DNA of 33,692 nt from Gordonia soli NBRC 108243 (GTDB lineage Bacteria > Actinomycetota > Actinomycetes > Mycobacteriales > Mycobacteriaceae): positions 1 to 33,692 of the forward strand of contig NZ_BANX01000047.1 of the NCBI RefSeq assembly GCF_000334455.1, given 5' to 3'. This document shows, in pieces, positions 28,504 to 33,692 of this stretch. Position 1 is the stretch's first letter. Every line of letters begins with the position of its first letter. A program made the translations under genes and the position numbers. Below the pieces are notes generated by a model that ran no database searches, had not been told where the DNA came from, and was given only the letters and a program-made list of their open reading frames with translations.

Positions 28504-30863
28504 CGATCCTCATCGGCTCCGACGGCCAGACGGTCACGATCGCACCGCCGAACGTCACCACCCTCGACATCATCCCGCCGCCCGGCGTCGGGCTCCTCAC
28601 CCCGGTCCCCGGACTCCCCGGTCCGCCCGGGCCACGAGGTGAGGGACTGAACCTGATCGACCCGTACTACGTGGTGACCTACGCCGCGTTGCCTGACCTC
28701 GACGCCGAGCAGGCTGGTGGCGCGATGCTCGTCCTCGCGACCGGGCTGCTCTACTTCTGGTCCGGTGAGGAGTGGACCGACGAAGCCGACGGCGTGCCGT
28801 TCCGTGGCGAACCAGGCACTCCGGGCCGGAGTGTCATCGACGTCGCCACGTCGGGCAACACGCTGCAGTTCGTCATGTCCGACGGAACGACTGAAGTCGT
28901 CGTAGTCCCTGCGCTCACTGACGCCGCCGCGGCCGCGCAAGCCGCTTCCGGGTCCGCCACCACCGCGGGCAACAGCGCGAGCGCGGCACAAGCAGCCCGC
29001 ACCGGCGCCGAGACCGCGCGTGGCGGCGCCGAAACGGCCGCAACGTCGGCAGTCCAATCGGCCAGCACCGCCGGCACCGCAGCGACGCAGGCAGGCAACT
29101 CCGCGACGGCGGCCGCCGGCAGCGCCACCTCAGCTGCATCCGCCCGCGATATCGCCTCCTCGGCCCGCACGGGTGCCGAGACCGCGGCCGACAACGCCGT
29201 CGACGCTGCGAACGTGGCGGCTGCGGCCGAAACTGCCGCGAACGCAGCCGCTTCTGCTGCTGCAGGCAGCGCCACGAGCGCGGGCACCTCGGCGACCAAC
29301 GCCGCTGGCAGCGCGACAACGGCAGCAGGATCGGCAACGGCAGCCGACACCGCGGCGGTCGCCGCCGACTCGCGCGCTCAGGCGGCCGAGACGAGCGCGA
29401 CATCGGCCGCCGGGTCCGCCACCGTCGCCGCGAACGCGGCGTCGACCGCCACCACCCAGGCCGGGATCGCGAACACCGCAGCGACCGCCGCAGCCGGGTC
29501 CGCCGACGACGCCTCCGACTCAGCCGCAACCGCTGGCACGTCGGAAGACAACGCCGTCACTGCTGCGGCCGACGCGAACTCCGCGGCCACCGCCGCCGCA
29601 GGATCAGCCACAGCGGCGAGCACCTCCGCCGGGCACGCCCAGGACTCGGCCGACGCCGCAGCCGCCTCCGCGCAAGATGCCGCCGACACCGTCGCCTCCG
29701 GCATCCCCAACGCAGGGCCCGCCCAGAAGGGCGGCGTGCGGCTGCCCGGCGCCGTGTCGGGCGAGCTCGGCGGCACCTGGGATCATCCAACGGTCACCGG
29801 CTGGGACCAGAAAGCCGACCTGGTCGACGGGCGCGTGCCCTCGGCGCAGCTACCGGCGTTGGCAACCGTCGAGACCTTCGTCGTGACCACCACCGCGCAG
29901 CGACTCGCCCTCAACGTCCAGCGTGGCGACGTCGCGATCCAGACCGGCAACCCCGACCGCGGCACATACATCCTCCAAGGCGAGAACCCGGCCGTGGCCA
30001 CCGACTGGGCGCGACTGGCATTCCCCGACGGCGCGATCCGATCGGTCAACGGCTACTTCGATCCCGACATCATCCTCGTCAAGGGCGACGTCGGCCTCGG
30101 CAACGTCGACAACACCAGCGACGCAGCGAAGCCAGTCAGCACCGCAACCGCCACGGCCCTGGCCGGCAAGGCAGACAAGCCCGCGAACAACACCCGCATT
30201 CCGGCCCGCGACGGGTCCGGCGCGATGGTCGAACTGGCCTACTCCGGTAGTGCCGGCGCCAACACTGTGCCCATCCGTGATGCCAGCGGTCGCTTGACGG
30301 CCGCCGACGGAACCGGCGCGAGCCATGTCGCGACGAAGGGCCAACTCGACGCGCTGCTCGCCCCCGGCGTCATCACCACCACCCACATCCTCGACGGCAC
30401 CATCGTCGATGCTGACATCTCGGGCACAGCCGCGATCGCGAAGGCGAAACTTGCGGCTGCGGTGCAGACCTCGCTGGGCAAGGCCGACACCGCGCTGCAG
30501 TCGGTCGTGATCCCGGCCGACATCAGCATGATCGCCGTCGGCAAGGACACCGCGCGTGCGGTCGGTACCGGGGATAATCCATTCGGCGTCACCGTGCAGC
30601 GGGCAATCGTCATCCAGGCGGTCACCTTCCGTGCGCTCACCGCTGACGCATCGGGCAACCTGATCGTCGAGCTGCGCAAGAACGGTGCCGCGATCTCGGG
30701 CACCTCGACGACCATCGCCGCCGCGAACCAGGTGGCGGGCGCGACCACCTCGAGCCTCGCGATCTCCGTGGCCGCCGGCGACATCCTCACGGTGGCCATC
30801 ACTCAGATCGGAGCCACGCCGGGCAAGGGCCTTGTCGCCGACATCAAGGCCGTGTGCGCCTGA
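28500..30863 (+). CDS. Tail fibre protein with collagen-like and alanine-rich stem, 787 aa
   Basis: ATG 28500 overlaps the previous stop. A short collagen-like segment, PVPGLPGPPGPRGEG, lies near residue 36. Residues 140-400 are alanine, serine, threonine and glycine repeats (for example SAAGSATSAGTSATNAAGSA) that should form a long coiled-coil or helical stem. Next come FPDGAIRSVNGYFDPDIILV and VKGDVGLGNVDNTSDAAKPV, which are common in phage fibres. The C-terminus is a beta-rich tip (VTFRALTADASGNLIVELRK). The stem DNA is an imperfect GC-rich repeat (28920-29700). Fibres of this type anchor to the baseplate and bind the host surface. Confidence 0.8.
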   Translation: MTILIGSDGQTVTIAPPNVTTLDIIPPPGVGLLTPVPGLPGPPGPRGEGLNLIDPYYVVTYAALPDLDAEQAGGAMLVLATGLLYFWSGEEWTDEADGVPFRGEPGTPGRSVIDVATSGNTLQFVMSDGTTEVVVVPALTDAAAAAQAASGSATTAGNSASAAQAARTGAETARGGAETAATSAVQSASTAGTAATQAGNSATAAAGSATSAASARDIASSARTGAETAADNAVDAANVAAAAETAANAAASAAAGSATSAGTSATNAAGSATTAAGSATAADTAAVAADSRAQAAETSATSAAGSATVAANAASTATTQAGIANTAATAAAGSADDASDSAATAGTSEDNAVTAAADANSAATAAAGSATAASTSAGHAQDSADAAAASAQDAADTVASGIPNAGPAQKGGVRLPGAVSGELGGTWDHPTVTGWDQKADLVDGRVPSAQLPALATVETFVVTTTAQRLALNVQRGDVAIQTGNPDRGTYILQGENPAVATDWARLAFPDGAIRSVNGYFDPDIILVKGDVGLGNVDNTSDAAKPVSTATATALAGKADKPANNTRIPARDGSGAMVELAYSGSAGANTVPIRDASGRLTAADGTGASHVATKGQLDALLAPGVITTTHILDGTIVDADISGTAAIAKAKLAAAVQTSLGKADTALQSVVIPADISMIAVGKDTARAVGTGDNPFGVTVQRAIVIQAVTFRALTADASGNLIVELRKNGAAISGTSTTIAAANQVAGATTSSLAISVAAGDILTVAITQIGATPGKGLVADIKAVCA

Positions 30864-31432
30864 TGCAGATCGTCTCCGCACCGCCGCCGGTGCAGGCAAT
30901 CGCGTTCGATCAGGCCGCCGGTGCGACCGCCACCAACGCCGACGCATCGGTGACGATGACGACCCCGGCGTGCACCCTGATCATCGCGGTGTCGAACAAC
31001 ATCATCGGATCGGCCTCGGTCACCGTCGACGGCGTCGCTCCGACGCTGCTGGGCACGTCGGGCAACATGCGCCTGTACACAGCGACTGTCGCCGCCGGGT
31101 CGCACACCATCACCACCACCGGTGGCGGTTCGTGGCGCACCCTCATCGTCACCGCCTACACCGGTGTCACCACGGTCTCCGGGCTGGTCACCGCCAACGC
31201 TTCGAGCACCACACCCTCAGTCACCCCGACCGGGTCGGGCGTGCTCGCGGTGGGTGCGTTCCTGGGCCCGAACGTGTCCGCGGCGGGGACGACGTCGAAC
31301 GGCGACATCCGCGCCAAACAAGCATCGGCGAACACCAGCTACAACCTCGCCATGGCCGACCGGGCGTCGACACCGGTGTCGCTGACGCAGGCATCGGCGG
31401 CCTGGAATGGCGCCGGCGTCTGGCTGAGCTGA
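30863..31432 (+). CDS. Minor tail/fibre tip protein, 189 aa
   Basis: ATG 30863 overlaps the fibre stop; the earlier GTG in frame is inside that gene. The protein is strands almost throughout, with threonine, glycine and alanine: TLIIAVSNNIIGSASVTVDG, then TVAAGSHTITTTGGGSWR. It ends in SAAWNGAGVWLS, a tryptophan-rich end common in phage receptor-binding tips. It is the last forward gene, stopping 59 bases before the terminator. Its small size and position suggest a fibre tip or host-specificity protein. Confidence 0.6.
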   Translation: MQIVSAPPPVQAIAFDQAAGATATNADASVTMTTPACTLIIAVSNNIIGSASVTVDGVAPTLLGTSGNMRLYTATVAAGSHTITTTGGGSWRTLIVTAYTGVTTVSGLVTANASSTTPSVTPTGSGVLAVGAFLGPNVSAAGTTSNGDIRAKQASANTSYNLAMADRASTPVSLTQASAAWNGAGVWLS

Positions 31433-31490
31433 CAGAATCTCGACATCAGTTGATGTAACGGTCCTCGTCTGCGTCGCGATCTACCCTGTG

Positions 31491-31525
31491 CGCCCCGCTC
31501 CCACCCCCCGGTTAGGAGCGGGGCG
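31491..31525. terminator. Bidirectional terminator between tail and minus-strand genes
   Basis: CGCCCCGCTCC (31491-31501) and GGAGCGGGGCG (31515-31525) form a perfect 11-bp stem with a 13-base loop. It lies between converging gene sets, where a two-way terminator is expected. The T-run is weak, as is usual in actinobacteria. A smaller dyad, ACATCA/TGATGT, lies at 31443-31456. Confidence 0.7.
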
Positions 31526-31570
31526 TCCTGAGCGCGAGGCCGATCGTTATCGCCAGCGCCAGCTGGCCGA

Positions 31571-31933
31571 TCATCTGTCCGCCTCCGCCCGCTGCTGCGC
31601 CTGTGCCCAGTCCTCGAGGATCGACCTGACGAGCTTCGAGGTTCCCATGCTCTGCGCCCGGGCCTGCTCGTCGAGGGCGCTCTTCAGCTCGGCCGGCACT
31701 CTCACGTTGAGCACGGGTGAGTGCGTCGACCCGCCGGTCAGCGACTTCCCGCCGGGGACCAGGTGCTTCGTCCGGGCCTCGCGGCGCGCGCGGACCTCGG
31801 CGAGCGTCTCCTCGGCCAGCTGCTCGGCACGCTCATCGGTGAGCCGTTCACCGCCGACGATCACCTCAGTCTCTTCGAGGTCGATGTCCTCGGCCTCGAT
31901 CGGCTCGTTGCTGAAGTCGGGAACCTTCGCCAT
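31571..31933 (-). CDS. Ribbon-helix-helix protein, putative antitoxin, 120 aa
   Basis: The start at 31933 (MAKVPDFSNEP) is eight bases after AGAGG on the minus strand; ATG 31939 is an alternative, and the longer frame overlaps the upstream gene. Residues 1-60 are acidic, with a helix (RAEQLAEETLAEVRAR). Residues about 74-110 hold a ribbon-helix-helix: strand VLNVRVPAELKSALDE, then SMGTSKLVRSILEDW. This domain binds operator DNA as a dimer, and the acidic part would bind the toxin. It follows the toxin-like gene in one transcript. Toxin-antitoxin assignment rests on the RHH, the acidic tail and the pairing. Confidence 0.65.
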   Translation of the reverse strand: MAKVPDFSNEPIEAEDIDLEETEVIVGGERLTDERAEQLAEETLAEVRARREARTKHLVPGGKSLTGGSTHSPVLNVRVPAELKSALDEQARAQSMGTSKLVRSILEDWAQAQQRAEADR

Positions 31934-31947
31934 CTCCATCACCTCTC

Positions 31948-32190
31948 TCACCAGTTCTTCCGAAATCCGGTTGGCATCGCGTGGATCACGACCCACCGGT
32001 CGTCGTCGTCCTCGGGCGTGAGGATCAGCTCCAGCTCGATCCCGCGATCGTCGGTGCCGATGAAGTACACCCGCACCACGCCGTCACGCTCGACGATCTC
32101 CAGCGGCATCCCCGCGTGGCGGAGGGCTGCGACGATGCGGCCTTTCGAGGCCCGTCGTCGGGCTGCTGCTGTGAGTGAGATCCGCGCCAT
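31948..32190 (-). CDS. Toxin-like protein, 80 aa, partner of the RHH antitoxin
   Basis: The start at 32190 (ATG, minus strand) is immediately downstream of a promoter. The protein reads MARISLTAAARRRASKGRIV, then ALRHAGMPLEIVERDGVVRV, then VYFIGTDDRGIELELILTPE, and ends DRWVVIHAMPTGFRKNW. The pattern 'IGTDDRGIELEL' followed by 'VVIHAMP..fr' is shared by small actinobacterial toxin-like proteins found with RHH antitoxins. Size, basic N-terminus and pairing fit a RelE/BrnT-like RNase scaffold, but no catalytic residues can be named with certainty. Toxin gene first, antitoxin second is one of the two usual orders. Confidence 0.5.
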   Translation of the reverse strand: MARISLTAAARRRASKGRIVAALRHAGMPLEIVERDGVVRVYFIGTDDRGIELELILTPEDDDDRWVVIHAMPTGFRKNW

Positions 32191-32196
32191 GCATCT

Positions 32197-32226
32197 AGTA
32201 TGTCATACATGCTCGTTCGATGTCAA
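32197..32226 (-). promoter_or_regulatory. Promoter of the toxin-antitoxin-like operon
   Basis: On the minus strand, TTGACA (complement of 32221-32226) and CATACT (complement of 32197-32202) are separated by 18 bases. The ATG of the toxin begins seven bases after the -10, so the message would be leaderless or nearly so, as is common in actinobacteria. Confidence 0.65.
32198..32208. promoter_or_regulatory. Operator-like dyad O1 overlapping the -10
   Basis: GTATGTCATAC is an 11-base dyad with five-base arms, placed over the -10. Binding of the RHH protein here would block its own promoter. Confidence 0.5.
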
Positions 32227-32233
32227 CGACTAT

Positions 32234-32244
32234 GTGTGACATAC
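32234..32244. promoter_or_regulatory. Operator-like dyad O2 upstream of the -35
   Basis: GTGTGACATAC differs by one base from the reverse complement of O1 (GTATGACATAC). Centres of O1 and O2 are 36 bases apart. Two copies flanking one promoter is a usual pattern for RHH-type autorepression. Confidence 0.5.
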
Positions 32245-32284
32245 ACGTACCACAGTACGCCGTTAACCATCGGCCAGTGGGCAG

Positions 32285-32635
32285 TTAGCCGGCAGCCTTC
32301 CGGTTCAGCTCGACCGCCGTGATCGTCCCCAGCTCACGCCCGTCCACGTCGACGACATCGACGTGCTCGACGCGAGTGCGTAGCCACGTACCCTGCTCGT
32401 CATTGAAGGCAACAGGACGGCCGAACAGCTCGGACAGGTTCTCATGTGCCCGGGTCTCCATCAGAGCCCAATACTCGGCACCCGCCCGCGCCGGGTCGAT
32501 CGTGACGCGCACCCGGCCATCAGCGAAGGACACGTCACTGACCGCCTTCGCGATCAAGACGCCAGCATCAGACCGCTCGCGGACGAACTCGGAGACAGCC
32601 GCGATGATGTCGGCGTTGGTCGGTGGGATCGTCAT
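32285..32635 (-). CDS. Hypothetical protein, 116 aa, second gene of the lipoprotein operon
   Basis: The start at 32635 (MTIPPTNADIIAAVSEFVRE) lies four bases after the lipoprotein stop on the minus strand; the longer open frame runs into that gene and is rejected. The protein has an N-terminal helix, then strands and a helical centre (EYWALMETRAHENLSELFGR). Its C-terminal part, FNDEQGTWLRTRVEHVDVVD followed by GRELGTITAVELNRKAAG, is beta-rich. No signal peptide or enzyme motif is seen. Tight coupling to the lipoprotein suggests a shared role, possibly its cytoplasmic partner. Family unknown. Confidence 0.55.
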   Translation of the reverse strand: MTIPPTNADIIAAVSEFVRERSDAGVLIAKAVSDVSFADGRVRVTIDPARAGAEYWALMETRAHENLSELFGRPVAFNDEQGTWLRTRVEHVDVVDVDGRELGTITAVELNRKAAG

Positions 32636-32639
32636 GGGC

Positions 32640-33590
32640 TCAGCAGTCGTACTGATCCGGGAACCGCACGCACAATGGCGGCAACGGCTGACCAGGACCG
32701 TACCCGTCAGCGGAGTTCGGGTCCGGAGTGCCTGTTTCGGGAACCGCGTCACCGCGGGTTTGCGGACCGTACGGATTGGTCTCCCCGGGGCCCGCACACG
32801 CCTGCTCGTAACCTGTGGAGCCATCCGAGTAAATTGCCGTCCCCCTCTGGTACGTCTGAGGGTCGCCACACGTAAACGTCGCCTTTGCCTGCTGCTCAGT
32901 TGTGGGCGCGGGAACCCCCTCGGTCTGCTGAGCAGGTGTCGCTGCGGCGGTCGGCGGAGCGAGCTTCTTTGCCCAATCGGCTGGCAACCTCCACTCCACT
33001 CGGCGGTCTTTCGCCTTGTAGCCGATCGCTATCGGTCCACCGTTTCCTGACCCGATGGGGATCTCGATCGTGGAGGCCCCTTGCGCCTTTGAATTCGGGG
33101 GCAGGTCGATGATCTGTTTGTTGCCCGAGCACGGGCTCGACAGTTCGTCACTCATCTGCGAAACGGTCAGGTTGTCTGTGACCTCGCCGTCACGTGACAC
33201 GAAGTAGAAGTCAGAACTCCATAGCCACTCTGGCATCTCGGTCGTGCCGATCTGGACCATCGCCGCGAACTTCACCTGCCGAATCTGCCCCTTGAGTCCC
33301 TCCTTTGCCAGCTCGGGTATCTGTGAATAGTCCACCGTCTTACATCCGGCGGCGTCGAGCTTGCTGTCGGTGATCCTCACGAGCAGACTGCCGTCGGAGT
33401 TGTTGACACTTACCGGCTGGCCGAGCTCCACCTCGATTGCGCCACGGGCGTTCGTTGCTGCGGCCGCCGACGCCGGAGCGCTCGAAGAACTCGGGCTTTG
33501 ATCGTTGCTGTCGGTACTGCAAGACGATGCGGCCAATGCGGCCACCGCCGCGAGGGCAAGCAGCGCAGAACGTCCGTGGCTACGTTTCAT
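32640..33590 (-). CDS. Secreted lipoprotein, 316 aa
   Basis: ATG at 33590 (minus) is chosen because it directly precedes a signal peptide: basic MKRSHGRS, then hydrophobic ALLALAAVAALAASS and lipobox cysteine at 24 (ASSC). The mature part begins with a serine/alanine-rich linker. Next come a beta-rich domain (IEVELGQPVSVNNSDGSLLV) and a segment with a conserved-looking cysteine pair. After a proline/alanine-rich linker comes a C-terminal domain with four cysteines (FTCGDPQT, EQACAGPG, LCVRFP, QYDC). It should be anchored outside the membrane. Lipoproteins expressed from prophages sometimes block infection by other phages, but no specific function can be assigned. The N-terminal domain resembles DUF4352-type folds. 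Confidence 0.7.
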   Translation of the reverse strand: MKRSHGRSALLALAAVAALAASSCSTDSNDQSPSSSSAPASAAAATNARGAIEVELGQPVSVNNSDGSLLVRITDSKLDAAGCKTVDYSQIPELAKEGLKGQIRQVKFAAMVQIGTTEMPEWLWSSDFYFVSRDGEVTDNLTVSQMSDELSSPCSGNKQIIDLPPNSKAQGASTIEIPIGSGNGGPIAIGYKAKDRRVEWRLPADWAKKLAPPTAAATPAQQTEGVPAPTTEQQAKATFTCGDPQTYQRGTAIYSDGSTGYEQACAGPGETNPYGPQTRGDAVPETGTPDPNSADGYGPGQPLPPLCVRFPDQYDC

Positions 33591-33596
33591 GCGCGG

Positions 33597-33602
33597 ATCA
33601 TA
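33597..33602 (-). promoter_or_regulatory. Leaderless -10 for the lipoprotein gene
   Basis: TATGAT on the minus strand (complement of 33597-33602) lies six bases before the ATG at 33590. Transcription would begin at or next to the start codon. No good -35 is seen at 16-19 bases upstream. Confidence 0.5.
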
Positions 33603-33640
33603 CCCACGACGCCACATCCCAACTGCGCCTTTGTCATACT

Positions 33641-33662
33641 TGTGACCGCGCACTCGGTCACA
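33641..33662. promoter_or_regulatory. Perfect 8-bp-arm dyad upstream of the lipoprotein gene
   Basis: TGTGACCG (33641-33648) and CGGTCACA (33655-33662) are perfect inverted repeats around a six-base centre. It is a good candidate operator for a repressor or activator, controlling the lipoprotein gene or a promoter pointing the other way beyond the window edge. A hairpin terminator is less likely because no T-run follows. Confidence 0.5.
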
Positions 33663-33692
33663 GTTACACCCTCTATTTTGCGGTCTCCCCGG

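Noticed and set aside
28920..29700. GC-rich repeats in the fibre gene considered as a CRISPR array or minisatellite
   Set aside because: The repeats are imperfect, in frame and encode an alanine-rich stem; there is no regular repeat-spacer pattern.
1..33692. tRNA, tmRNA or rRNA genes
   Set aside because: No cloverleaf or conserved rRNA segments were noticed on either strand by eye; a tRNAscan run would be needed to exclude an unusual tRNA.

Overview
The window is about 34 kb of GC-rich DNA holding the whole late (structural and lysis) half of a siphovirus-type temperate phage or prophage. The host is most likely a mycolate-bearing actinobacterium such as Gordonia, Rhodococcus, Nocardia or Mycobacterium. 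The reasons are high GC, frequent GTG starts, ATGA/GTGA stop-start overlaps, a lysin B-like esterase (which acts on the mycolate layer), and a leaderless-looking promoter. The exact genus cannot be fixed from sequence reading alone.

Layout. (i) 1-1900: the end of an early-type operon of small overlapping genes, closing with a putative HTH DNA-binding protein. (ii) 1901-2162: a non-coding leader with a candidate promoter, a terminator-like hairpin and a long-range 14-bp inverted repeat enclosing smaller dyads. (iii) 2163-4749: a small ORF, an HNH endonuclease, and small and large terminase. (iv) 4769-8747: DUF935/Mu gp29-like portal, ClpP-like protease with a nested in-frame scaffold gene, decoration protein and major capsid. 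(v) 8747-11170: head-tail connector genes, ending with the tail terminator. (vi) 11272-17864: major tail protein, tail assembly chaperones expressed through a -1 frameshift on AAACCCT, and a 1691-aa tape measure protein with two peptidoglycan-hydrolase-like domains. (vii) 17861-20313: distal tail and Gp37-like proteins.

(viii) 20324-23973: the lysis cassette. It holds an M15 peptidase endolysin, a small DUF6527-like gene, a GH25 muramidase, three membrane proteins and lysin B. The two endolysins carry the same C-terminal module, and the muramidase has an internal start that could make that module on its own. (ix) 23970-31432: a small gene and five fibre or minor tail proteins with collagen-like, alanine-rich, HxH and jelly-roll-like segments. 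(x) A bidirectional terminator at 31491-31525. (xi) 31571-33590, minus strand: a toxin-antitoxin-like pair with two operator-like dyads, an unknown gene, and a secreted lipoprotein with a leaderless promoter. This last block looks like the part expressed from a lysogen.

The early-type genes are continuous with the HNH/terminase end. This suggests that the window comes from a prophage, circular molecule or concatemer in which the packaging ends are joined. The most interesting unexplained sequences are the folded leader at 1921-2162, the pseudoknot-capable intergenic region at 11909-12004, the internal starts at 6892 and 21930, and the accessory minus-strand block.
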